DNA of 6,194 bases from Candidatus Dojkabacteria bacterium (GTDB taxonomy: Bacteria; Patescibacteriota; Dojkabacteria; GCA-002793355): the NCBI GenBank assembly GCA_015489555.1, contig WFZN01000022.1, positions 1-6,194 on the forward strand, written 5' to 3'. Shown piece after piece: positions 1 to 6,194 of the stretch (position 1 is the first letter of the stretch; the number at the start of each line of letters is the position of its first letter). The translations under genes were made by a program, and so were the position numbers. The notes beneath the pieces are model-generated. The model was not told the DNA's origin. It saw only the letters and a list, made by a program, of their open reading frames with translations, and searched no databases.

Positions 1-911
1 ACATTAAAAATAAGCTTGCAGAAAGCATGGCAGGCAGGGCTATTTATTACACATTATATCCGTTAACCATGAAAGAGTTTCTAGTACAAACAGAACTAGT
101 GGAATCACCCCTAGAATTTACCAGCCCATATGAATTCCTTGGCGAATTTTTGCCACAAAGGGCTATTTTAAAAGACTCCCAACCCTCAGAAGCTTTAGAG
201 CTTATAAATTTCGGGAATTTTTCTGTTAGACAAATACTGGAGTACTGGCTACTATTCGGCTTTTATCCAGAGGTTACAAATCTATCACTTGTACAATCTA
301 AAATAGAATATTTAGAGTACTTGGCAGACTCTGCCGTATTTAAAGATATAATTGAGCTTGATTTAATAGAAAATCGTGCGAAAGCAAAGGAGTTGCTTAC
401 TTTATTAGCATATCAAATCGGGAATATTATAAATTACGCGGAGTTGTCGCGTTCCTTAGGCATAAGTATACCAACAGTGCAGCGTTATATAGATATTTTT
501 GAAAAAAGCTTTATTATCTTTAGGTTATATCCATTTGTTGGAACCCGCCGAGACGAAATTATAAAATCTCCCAAAGTCTACTTTTGGGATGTTGGCTTAA
601 GAAATGCCGTAATTAAGAATTTTAACCCGTTAAGTGCACGTAACGATGTTGGAGCACTATTTGAGAACATGATAATTGCAGATATCTTAAAAGATATAGC
701 CTATAACCAAGATCTAACATTACAAACTTTTTATTGGAGAACTAAAAACAAAAGTGAAGTAGATTTAGTTTTAAAAAGACAAAACGACCTGTTAGGGGTA
801 GAAATAAAATTCAAAAAAGGCGCTTTTTCTAGGGCTTTTAAAAACAGGTATCCTAATGCAGAAACACTGGTATTTTCGCCAAAAAATTTGTTTACAAATT
901 GGGAGAGGTAA
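1..911 (+). CDS. AAA ATPase with C-terminal DUF4143 domain (5' partial)
   Basis: This is the C-terminal part of a predicted P-loop ATPase of the AAA / DUF4143 family. The frame is open from base 3, and the residues before the first Met (IKNKLAES then MAGRA) match the family's conserved ESLAGR segment, which follows the ATPase core. The Met at 27 is therefore internal and the Walker motifs lie left of the window. DUF4143 marks visible in order are: the LYPLTMKEF segment (about 54-80); the EYWLLFGFYPEV motif (about 240-275); a winged-helix-like stretch (about 432-512) leading into SFIIFRLYPF; the SPKVYFWDVGLRNA motif (about 567-608); and WRTKNKSEVD (735-764) followed by GVEIKFKK. That last part resembles a PD-(D/E)XK nuclease core, with D at 762-764 and ExK at 801-809. 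The cellular role of this family is not settled; a DNA-linked or defence-like role is only suggested. It ends TAA, 35 bp before the convergent lytic gene, with no clear terminator between them. Confidence 0.9.
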   Translation, partial: IKNKLAESMAGRAIYYTLYPLTMKEFLVQTELVESPLEFTSPYEFLGEFLPQRAILKDSQPSEALELINFGNFSVRQILEYWLLFGFYPEVTNLSLVQSKIEYLEYLADSAVFKDIIELDLIENRAKAKELLTLLAYQIGNIINYAELSRSLGISIPTVQRYIDIFEKSFIIFRLYPFVGTRRDEIIKSPKVYFWDVGLRNAVIKNFNPLSARNDVGALFENMIIADILKDIAYNQDLTLQTFYWRTKNKSEVDLVLKRQNDLLGVEIKFKKGAFSRAFKNRYPNAETLVFSPKNLFTNWER

Positions 912-946
912 AAAGTAAATGCACAACCCTATTACCATAACACTGC

Positions 947-1702
947 TTACCTAATCCCCAACTCCTGTTTTGCGCGCTGCTTGGCAATTTGTTGTAACAC
1001 TTCTTCCTTTTTCATTAAAGATACTAGATATTCTGCTTTTTTACCCCATTCTTCGGGAGTTGGGCCGTTGTACTTGTACGCAATAACACGGGGTTCTCTC
1101 CAACCTAAATCATAATAATAAACCCTAAGCCGGTAAGCTACATAATAAATTGCATCCTCAAAAGAGTTAAACCCAATATTTCCCCAACCAAAAGGGTTAT
1201 AGGGTCTAAACAAATATCGGCCCCCCGAACTTTCTATAATAGATATAGCAGGCATAAGGCGATAATCTAACCCATACCTGTCAGACGCTTCCACAAGAAC
1301 ACGGGCATAATGATACAAGGGGGGATAACCGTATCTTGCATACAACTGCTGAATCTGCTGAACCTTTAACTCCTTTAGATACTTTTTAGCAAGCAATTGG
1401 TAGCGCTCGCTCTGGGTGGTAAAAAGTTGAGGATTACTGTAGTTGCTGATATGGCTTTTACTTATAACAACGTCACCCTTATCTGGACTGTGATCATAGG
1501 CGTATATCTCTTCTATAGGAAACGTAACCTGATGATCTGTAGCCCCTAGGACTCTGCTTGAAAAACTTAGGGTCATTTTACCCCTGCTGATCCATATATC
1601 TTGCCATATAACCAAAACAAAAATTGTTACACCAGCCAAAATACCAAACACAAAAGCGAATCTGTTAAGTTGTTTCCAAAATTGCTCTTCAAACTCTATC
1701 AT
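947..1702 (-). CDS. Membrane-anchored lysozyme/transglycosylase-like peptidoglycan hydrolase
   Basis: The predicted protein has 251 aa. A short cytoplasmic N-terminus is followed by one membrane segment (residues about 15-34) that probably acts as an uncleaved anchor. A linker follows, and then a lysozyme-like domain (about 125-230) expected outside the membrane. The core reads RLMPAISIIESSGGR, where E157 is the candidate catalytic Glu, then RPYNPFGWG (166-174), an aromatic YYVAYRLRVYYYDLGW helix and a YNGPTPEEW motif. This is the usual layout of SLT/glucosaminidase-like folds that cut the glycan strands of peptidoglycan. The family assignment comes from motifs, so muramidase and glucosaminidase are not distinguished. 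An in-frame ATG further upstream (1802-1804) would add 34 residues antisense to the DUF192 gene. I chose the ATG at 1700-1702 because the membrane segment follows it directly and a perfect TATAAT lies 7 bases upstream. The C-terminus is a short charged helix. Confidence 0.75.
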   Translation of the reverse strand: MIEFEEQFWKQLNRFAFVFGILAGVTIFVLVIWQDIWISRGKMTLSFSSRVLGATDHQVTFPIEEIYAYDHSPDKGDVVISKSHISNYSNPQLFTTQSERYQLLAKKYLKELKVQQIQQLYARYGYPPLYHYARVLVEASDRYGLDYRLMPAISIIESSGGRYLFRPYNPFGWGNIGFNSFEDAIYYVAYRLRVYYYDLGWREPRVIAYKYNGPTPEEWGKKAEYLVSLMKKEEVLQQIAKQRAKQELGIR

Positions 1703-1717
1703 ATAGGGTATTATAAT
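1688..1717 (+). promoter_or_regulatory. Rightward promoter for the DUF192 gene, leaderless type
   Basis: A perfect -10 box TATAAT lies at 1712-1717, 5 bases before the ATG at 1723. A weak -35 candidate, TTCAAA (4 of 6 matches), lies at 1688-1693 with an 18-base spacer. RNA polymerase normally starts about 6-7 bases after the -10 box, so the transcript should begin at or very near the A of the start codon. The only purine patch upstream (AGGG at 1705-1708) is 14 bases from the ATG and lies before the expected RNA start, so it cannot act as a ribosome binding site. The box overlaps the leftward one at 1710-1715. Confidence 0.65.
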
Positions 1718-1740
1718 ATGGCATGGAGATATCAATACAA
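1710..1740 (-). promoter_or_regulatory. Leftward promoter for the lytic gene, leaderless type
   Basis: Read on the minus strand, a perfect TATAAT occupies 1715 down to 1710, followed by the 7 bases ACCCTAT and then the ATG at 1702. This places the expected RNA start on the start codon itself. The -35 region is poor; the best match is TTGTAT at 1740-1735 with a 19-base spacer. There is no Shine-Dalgarno sequence. This box shares four base pairs with the rightward TATAAT at 1712-1717. Confidence 0.65.
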
Positions 1741-2553
1741 GATACCCCCAATACCGCTTTTGATATGAATACCAAGTTAGCACATGACGATACTGCTTCG
1801 GCAAAGCAACACAACCCTTTTACATCTTTTTTCTCGTGGTTTTTTGACATAGCAAAAGATATATTAAAAGTCTCTATAGCGCTCGTTAATAATGTTTTTG
1901 CTACTTTTTTTGATATTATTGTTGGAATAATCCATATGCTTACATATTTTTTTAAAACCCTCTCAACGCTTGCCTTGCCACTTACGATTATTGGTGGAAT
2001 TATGCTTGTTAAGTATGGAATTCCTAAGGTGAGCTCTCCCACACTGAATCTAGACAATAAATTACTTTACAGTTTACCTTTACCAGATTATGTTAAACAA
2101 TTTATTCCTATTTCTACTCCTGCCCCAGGTAATACCCTGGTAAAACAGCTATCAGACCAAACTAAAACAGTAGTTACTATACTACGTAGCAATGCAGACC
2201 CTGTTACATTTATTTGTGACACTGCGGTATCTAATGTAAAAGTTATAAAAGGCTTACAAAAACACTCTCCTCTTGGCAAAAACGAGTGCATGTTTTTTGT
2301 ATTTCAAGAGCCTACTCAAATTCCTTTTTGGACAAAGGACATGTTGTTTAATATAGATATACTTTTTGTAACACAGAATTTAGTGGTAACTAAGATATTT
2401 CACGATATTCCCCCTTGTAACACCGAGGCTTGCCCAGCTTATGCTCCCAAAAACAAATATCAGTTTGTAATAGAAATACTTGGAGGCCTCTCAAAAGAGC
2501 TTAACATACAAGAAGGAAACACTGTTACAGTAGCAGTTCTCCCTCATAACTAG
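1723..2553 (+). CDS. Membrane-anchored DUF192 (COG1430) family protein
   Basis: The protein has 276 aa. The N-terminus is polar (1-35), followed by two hydrophobic stretches (about 45-72 and 80-98), then a low-complexity linker rich in Pro, Leu and Ser, and a C-terminal DUF192 domain (about 165-273). Family marks are GLQKHSPLGKNECMFFVF (the usual GL..R..L....GMLFVF), PFWTKDMLFNIDILFV (usual FWMK.T..PLDI.FI), VTKIFHDIPP, and the closing YQFVIEILGGLSKELNIQEGNTV. DUF192 proteins are small beta folds of unknown biochemical role, often secreted or membrane-tethered; here the domain is probably outside the cell membrane. It has four cysteines, including C232 and C237 (PPCNTEACPAY), a possible disulfide or metal pair. 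The ATG at 1723 is preferred to the later Met15 because of the adjacent -10 box. The gene diverges from the lytic gene, and its last 29 bp overlap the end of gpmI on the other strand. Confidence 0.8.
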   Translation: MEISIQDTPNTAFDMNTKLAHDDTASAKQHNPFTSFFSWFFDIAKDILKVSIALVNNVFATFFDIIVGIIHMLTYFFKTLSTLALPLTIIGGIMLVKYGIPKVSSPTLNLDNKLLYSLPLPDYVKQFIPISTPAPGNTLVKQLSDQTKTVVTILRSNADPVTFICDTAVSNVKVIKGLQKHSPLGKNECMFFVFQEPTQIPFWTKDMLFNIDILFVTQNLVVTKIFHDIPPCNTEACPAYAPKNKYQFVIEILGGLSKELNIQEGNTVTVAVLPHN

Positions 2554-4111
2554 GGGGGATTGGTACACCCAATAAGGTGAGTACTGTTACTCCAACGTCG
2601 GCGAGTTTGCCGAGCTTGGGGGGGCGCGGCCGAAGGCCGCGCCCCATAACCACAAAAGGAACAGGATAAATAGAGTGCTCCGTATCAATAGCCCCGGTAA
2701 CCGGATTTAAAACTTCTTCAACATTACCATGGTCGGCCGTAACAATCAATATACCATTTTTCTCCCAAACTTTGCGGGCAACAGCCCTTACACAGCGATC
2801 GATATGCGTCATCGCCTCTATTGCTGCCTTTAAATTCCCTGTATGTCCAACCATATCGCCATTGGCAAAATTAACAAGAATAAAATCATAGATTCCCTTA
2901 TCAATAGCAGCTATTACATTCTTTGCTATCTCGTATACCTTCATTTTAGGATTCTCATCAAACGACAACGTATGATCTGTAGGAACCAAAATGCGATCTT
3001 CGTTCTTATACACAACATTCATACCCCCGCTAAAAAAATACGTAACATGGGGAAATTTGACAGATTCAGCCACCCTAAGTTGCTTAAGTCCATAATCTGA
3101 CACAACCTTACCGACATTGTCTCCTACCATAACCTTAGGAAAGATATTTAACAATTTGCCCACATACTTGTTTCCATAATAAGTCATAGTTACATAAACA
3201 ACATCTCCGGGGCTTAAAACCCTAGAAAAATACTCAAACTCTGGCATAACAAAAGCCTCTGTAAGCTGTATCATCCTGTCAGCCCTATAATTGAACGTAA
3301 TTACAACATCACCCCTTTTTATGGGTCTATTCTCAGGAAAATCTAACACAAACGGGGGTAAAAACTCATCACTTTCTACCTGTTTATAAGCAGCTTCTAT
3401 CGCTACAGTCCAATCTTTGACTCTTGTACCTTTATGTTGAGTAATTAGATCATACGCTTTTTTAGTATAATCCCACTGTCTATTTCTATCCATTGCATAT
3501 CTTCTGCCTATAATTGTAGATATATGCACGTTTTTTATTCCATATTTATATAAGAAATTCTGAAAATCCAGAAAATACGATATAGCCGATCGAGGAGGAG
3601 CATCTCTACCATCTGTAAAGGCATGCACATAGATAGGCACGTTTACTTTATAGAGCTTAAAGAATAAAATTAGGGCATAAAGGTGTTTTATATCTGAATG
3701 AACCTGACCATCGCTAAAAGCTCCCATAATATGGATTGCACGGCTTCCCTTCGATACATAACTACTTAAACGCTTTAAAACCTTGTTTTTAAAAAACGCA
3801 CCAGACACAATCGACTTGTTAATTCGGGGTAAATCTTGATATACAATTTTCCCTGCCCCTATGTTCATATGACCGACTTCGCTATTGCCTTTAACCTTCT
3901 CAGGTAAACCTACATATGTAGAACTTGCATGCAAAAGTGCTGTTGGAAAATTATCCCAAAGCTTCTCCAATGTTGGCGTAGGAGCCAAAGCCACTGCGTT
4001 ACCTTTATATGGTTTAAAACTACCAACCCCATCAAGAATAAGCAAAACTACGGGCCTATTACCCCTACCAACAACCTTATCCGCAGGTGTTAATTTTGTG
4101 ACAACCGACAT
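2525..4111 (-). CDS. gpmI: 2,3-bisphosphoglycerate-independent phosphoglycerate mutase
   Basis: This enzyme interconverts 3-phosphoglycerate and 2-phosphoglycerate in glycolysis, in the cytoplasm, using metal ions (usually Mn) and a phosphoserine intermediate. The 528-aa sequence is slightly longer than the usual 510 or so, because of about 15 extra N-terminal residues. All expected active-site elements are present: D27 in LLILDG; the nucleophile S77 in GNSEVGH; H138 in SDGQVHSD; R169-D170 in FTDGRDAPP; R203 and R209 in GRRYAMDR; R276 and R279 in NYRADR; K352 before HVTYFFSGG; D419 and H423 in NFANGDMVGH; D460-H461 in TADHGN; and H479 in TEHS. It looks fully functional. It is a separate transcription unit with its own promoter (TATAAT 6 bases upstream of the ATG) and no Shine-Dalgarno sequence. 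Its 3' end overlaps the convergent DUF192 gene. A GC-rich perfect palindrome lies in its C-terminal coding part (2621-2645). Confidence 0.97.
   Translation of the reverse strand: MSVVTKLTPADKVVGRGNRPVVLLILDGVGSFKPYKGNAVALAPTPTLEKLWDNFPTALLHASSTYVGLPEKVKGNSEVGHMNIGAGKIVYQDLPRINKSIVSGAFFKNKVLKRLSSYVSKGSRAIHIMGAFSDGQVHSDIKHLYALILFFKLYKVNVPIYVHAFTDGRDAPPRSAISYFLDFQNFLYKYGIKNVHISTIIGRRYAMDRNRQWDYTKKAYDLITQHKGTRVKDWTVAIEAAYKQVESDEFLPPFVLDFPENRPIKRGDVVITFNYRADRMIQLTEAFVMPEFEYFSRVLSPGDVVYVTMTYYGNKYVGKLLNIFPKVMVGDNVGKVVSDYGLKQLRVAESVKFPHVTYFFSGGMNVVYKNEDRILVPTDHTLSFDENPKMKVYEIAKNVIAAIDKGIYDFILVNFANGDMVGHTGNLKAAIEAMTHIDRCVRAVARKVWEKNGILIVTADHGNVEEVLNPVTGAIDTEHSIYPVPFVVMGRGLRPRPPKLGKLADVGVTVLTLLGVPIPPSYEGELLL
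2621..2645. repeat. GC-rich perfect hairpin inside gpmI
   Basis: An 11-bp perfect inverted repeat (GGGGCGCGGCC, loop GAA, GGCCGCGCCCC) lies inside AT-rich coding DNA. On the gpmI strand it encodes residues G490 to P497 (GRGLRPRP), a variable surface-loop position of GpmI between VPFVVM and GKLADVG. On the plus strand it lies 67 bases after the DUF192 stop, so it could end or stabilise that transcript. There is no T-run on either side, so it is not a standard intrinsic terminator. Shorter potential stems flank it at 2559-2573, 2579-2592 and 2598-2613. Confidence 0.8.
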
Positions 4112-4146
4112 ACATAGATTATACTACTGTTAGTTTAATACCCCAA
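4112..4146 (-). promoter_or_regulatory. gpmI promoter, leaderless type
   Basis: On the minus strand a perfect TATAAT at 4123-4118 is followed by the 6 bases CTATGT and the gpmI ATG, so the RNA should start on or next to the start codon. With an ideal 17-base spacer, the -35 position (4146-4141) reads TTGGGG, with only TTG matching. A perfect TTGACA lies further up, at 4156-4151, but 27 bases from this -10 box. It would need a different, poor -10 such as CTAACA at 4133-4128. No ribosome binding site is visible. Confidence 0.65.
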
Positions 4147-4158
4147 GTATTGTCAAGA

Positions 4159-4274
4159 GGGGGCGTGGGGCAAAGTGGTAGCACTAACCATTCATTATTT
4201 TATTTGATGGTTTAAAATCGCTTAGTTACACGCAAAAGCATAGCGCAAAATATGTAACTTTGCCCCACACCCCC
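4159..4274 (-). repeat. Intergenic inverted-repeat element with nested stems
   Basis: Two 18-base arms, 4159-4176 and 4257-4274, are complementary at 17 of 18 positions and enclose 80 bases. In RNA from the minus strand the odd position (4164 against 4269) becomes a G-U pair, giving an unbroken 18-bp stem; in plus-strand RNA it would be a C-A mismatch. The loop contains two further stems: AACCAT/ATGGTT (4186-4191 with 4207-4212) and GTTACA/TGTAAC (4225-4230 with 4253-4258, which competes with the outer arm for two bases). It sits 22 bases after the stop of the leftward TrbL-like gene and just upstream of the gpmI promoter. It could be that gene's 3' end structure, a structured RNA or a small non-coding repeat. 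No U-tract follows, so it is not a classic terminator. The rest of the 4112-4296 gap holds only the gpmI promoter. Confidence 0.7.
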
Positions 4275-4296
4275 AAAACAAAAACGAAACCAAAGT

Positions 4297-6171
4297 CTAT
4301 CCTGTTTTAGCGAAACGCCCAATTATGGGCACCTTGCTTAGTGCCTGCAACCCAATTTTACCTAATGCTCCCTCTTGGATACCAAACATCTGCGTAAGCA
4401 TGGTTTCTGCACTAGCTGCCATATTAAGAAGAACTAAAAAAGTAATTATTGGGACATTCAACATTATGGTAATAATCTCCTTTGCTCCTCCCAGCTGTGC
4501 ATTCAGTATACCCCCTGTCAATAAAGAAAGCACGTCTGTTCCTGTTGTAGATATCCTTAGCTTTGCTACAAACCACACAATAGGTAATACAACTACCATC
4601 ATCCCCAAGTTAACCAAAAAATATGCAAAAGCAGGAGCCAAACTACGGGAGAACATCCTCTTAATCCAACTTTTATACATACCTTCATTACCGGGAATCA
4701 CCCCTAACATAAACACGAGCGGGCCAAATATTATATCAATAGACATCATCAAATATGTTTTTATCAATGATACGAACAAACGGATGATGCTCAATAATGC
4801 CGCTACCATGTAAAACAGTCCTATAAATAAACCAAACAACCATGCTATGCCTCGCCCCCAAAATGAGGCAAAATCGCCAATTACATCATGTCTACCCGAA
4901 ATCCCCATAAAATTATCTATAGCTCTAAACACACCACCAAGGGGTACGCTTAAAATCCCTGCCCCTATCCACATCGCGTAATGTATAGCCCAAAGTGGCG
5001 CTCCAAACGTCCCTGCAAAACCCAATCTACCGACGATTTCTCCTAGTCCCTTCCCTACGTCTAGACTAACTAATCTTACATTCTGATCCCAAACAAAATC
5101 AGCAGTCTGTAATAAACCTCCTGGAAACGCTATAACACCTTTTAAATCCAACACATTTAGCCAGAAATTTAAACCGTTATATGGAATATAATCCGAATTA
5201 TCTCCCCTGTTACCGCCAGTAACCTCAAAATACACATTCTTAACCAAGTTCCCCTGCCATAAAATAAAAAACTTACTTAAATTAAAAAACAAAACCCCTA
5301 TACCAAAGCTTAAAAATGCTCCAATGTATCCAATCACCAGATTTCTTAATACCATCATAACAGTTATCGGAGTTTGCCCTTTTATCTTTTGATTAAATAT
5401 TATTGCTATTCCAACAGCCATTAAAACCAGCACAAATACTCCACTTACTAGTTTAAAGACCTCAAGCCAAAATACTCCGACAAAACGTGCAAGCACACTA
5501 TAGGTATTACTTGCATCAGGAGGGGACCCTATTAACAAAAAAGTTGCAGCGTTTACCCTAGTGTCTGTTGTATTTATAATGTCTGACACCTGTTTTGGAA
5601 CAAAGTTTTGTGCATAAAACCTGCTCCCTACCCCATCTGGCATGTATAAAGGTGCTTTCATAAGCGCAAGCGAAGCGTCATAAAAGGTAGGAAAAACCCC
5701 TTTATAAGCGAAATACTCTGCCAAGCTCATGTTACGACTACTAGTTTGCTGTGCTGAAAATACAGAAGGATCATAACTACCCCCAAGATAAGTGTACATA
5801 ACCAAACCTATATTCGTAAAAAAATCAAATGTATGCGAAAAGCTTGAAGGTTCATCAGATTGCTGTACCCTTGCGGCCACATCTTTAGCGATCAGAATCA
5901 TTCTTCTTATAAATGGCTCCCTGTCGTATTCTGCATATTGTTGTAATAGAGCTTCTGCCTCAGGGTCTGTGGGTTTATCCTGTTTCTCTTCATCTGTTGG
6001 AGCAGATAAACTACTTACCCCCCCTGAATCACCAATTTCTACCTGCGTACCCTGGTTGTCGGAAGATGCCTGGGCTTTTATCGAACAATCACCTGGATAA
6101 ATAACTACCATAAAAAATAGAAGTATTATCCCAATGACACCTAGAAAATAGCGATTTTTACTCTTAAACAT
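4297..6171 (-). CDS. Polytopic membrane protein resembling TrbL/VirB6 of type IV secretion
   Basis: The protein has 624 aa. An N-terminal hydrophobic segment (about 8-25) looks like a signal peptide with a possible cleavage after AQA (residues 33-36 region). An acidic, probably disordered stretch follows (about 37-75), then a soluble extracytoplasmic region to about 225. The rest is a membrane domain with strong hydrophobic segments near 232-260, 270-298, 395-415, 441-470, 470-493, 513-537 and 566-585. The segment IDIIFGPLVFMLGVIPGNEGMYKSWIKRMFSRSLAPAFAYFLVNLG resembles the TrbL/VirB6 pattern, a Pro-rich membrane turn then an amphipathic W.K stretch. In type IV secretion these proteins form part of the inner-membrane channel. 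Similarity is by pattern only, so another large membrane protein remains possible. No virB4, virD4 or other secretion genes lie to its left; the right side is outside the window. The start ATG has a TATAAT 9 bases upstream. Confidence 0.6.
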   Translation of the reverse strand: MFKSKNRYFLGVIGIILLFFMVVIYPGDCSIKAQASSDNQGTQVEIGDSGGVSSLSAPTDEEKQDKPTDPEAEALLQQYAEYDREPFIRRMILIAKDVAARVQQSDEPSSFSHTFDFFTNIGLVMYTYLGGSYDPSVFSAQQTSSRNMSLAEYFAYKGVFPTFYDASLALMKAPLYMPDGVGSRFYAQNFVPKQVSDIINTTDTRVNAATFLLIGSPPDASNTYSVLARFVGVFWLEVFKLVSGVFVLVLMAVGIAIIFNQKIKGQTPITVMMVLRNLVIGYIGAFLSFGIGVLFFNLSKFFILWQGNLVKNVYFEVTGGNRGDNSDYIPYNGLNFWLNVLDLKGVIAFPGGLLQTADFVWDQNVRLVSLDVGKGLGEIVGRLGFAGTFGAPLWAIHYAMWIGAGILSVPLGGVFRAIDNFMGISGRHDVIGDFASFWGRGIAWLFGLFIGLFYMVAALLSIIRLFVSLIKTYLMMSIDIIFGPLVFMLGVIPGNEGMYKSWIKRMFSRSLAPAFAYFLVNLGMMVVVLPIVWFVAKLRISTTGTDVLSLLTGGILNAQLGGAKEIITIMLNVPIITFLVLLNMAASAETMLTQMFGIQEGALGKIGLQALSKVPIIGRFAKTG

Positions 6172-6194
6172 ACTCTAGTTATTATAACTTACTC
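6172..6194 (-). promoter_or_regulatory. -10 region of the TrbL/VirB6-like gene
   Basis: On the minus strand a perfect TATAAT at 6186-6181 is followed by 9 bases (AACTAGAGT) and the ATG at 6171. This predicts a leader of only about 2-3 bases. A GAG lies in the spacer but too close to the ATG to act as a normal Shine-Dalgarno sequence. Any -35 box would lie beyond the right edge. On the plus strand the same spot reads TATAAC (6183-6188), a possible divergent -10. Confidence 0.55.

Noticed and set aside
912..946. Bidirectional terminator between the ATPase and the lytic gene
   Set aside because: No stem longer than about four pairs and no T-run is present in this 35-bp gap.
1703..1804. Longer start for the lytic gene at 1804, adding 34 residues
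   Set aside because: It would lie antisense within the DUF192 coding region and upstream of the TATAAT at 1715-1710; the added residues do not resemble a domain, and the membrane anchor follows the later ATG.
1689..2057. 122-aa leftward open frame
   Set aside because: It lies opposite the DUF192 gene, has no family resemblance and no promoter at its start; it is a shadow frame.
4151..4156. Perfect leftward TTGACA as the -35 box for gpmI
   Set aside because: It is 27 bases from the TATAAT next to gpmI, too far for a normal spacer, and at 17 bases the matching -10 (CTAACA) is poor. It may be chance or a weaker second promoter.
4177..4256. tRNA or known riboswitch in the 4112-4296 gap
   Set aside because: No T-loop, anticodon stem or acceptor pattern is seen, and no conserved riboswitch core was recognised.
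4325..4813. 162-aa rightward open frame
   Set aside because: Antisense to the membrane domain of the TrbL-like gene; its hydrophobic make-up mirrors the opposite strand and it matches no family.

Overview
The window is AT-rich bacterial chromosome, tightly packed, with five protein genes and no RNA genes, CRISPR array, insertion sequence or prophage genes that I can see. The gene content (a DUF4143 ATPase, a membrane-anchored lysozyme-like protein, a membrane-anchored DUF192 protein, a stand-alone TrbL/VirB6-like protein and GpmI) and the lack of Shine-Dalgarno sequences suggest a small-genome Candidate Phyla Radiation (Patescibacteria) bacterium, possibly Microgenomates. This is inference from gene style; no marker gene is present. 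The reading frames fit the standard code. The five stops are TAA or TAG, and no frame needs UGA read as an amino acid.

Layout, left to right: (1) the C-terminal part of an AAA ATPase with a DUF4143 domain, running rightward from beyond the left edge to 911; (2) a leftward lysozyme/transglycosylase-like gene (947-1702), meeting the ATPase tail to tail; (3) a rightward DUF192 gene (1723-2553), divergent from the lytic gene, with only 20 bp between the two ATGs; (4) leftward gpmI, cofactor-independent phosphoglycerate mutase (2525-4111), whose 3' end overlaps the DUF192 gene by 29 bp; (5) an intergenic region (4112-4296) holding a 116-bp inverted-repeat structure; (6) a leftward polytopic membrane protein resembling TrbL/VirB6 of type IV secretion systems (4297-6171).

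The most notable signal is in the promoters. Each of the four start codons visible here has a perfect TATAAT only 5 to 9 bases upstream on its own strand, and none has a convincing Shine-Dalgarno sequence. This predicts leaderless or nearly leaderless mRNAs as the normal mode of expression. At 1710-1717 two such -10 boxes overlap on opposite strands in one symmetric AT motif, so a single short element appears to drive two divergent leaderless genes.

Functionally, gpmI is central glycolysis. The TrbL/VirB6-like protein and the membrane-anchored wall hydrolase are the kinds of parts that DNA-transfer or DNA-uptake machines use, but they are separate transcription units here and a shared job is only a hypothesis.
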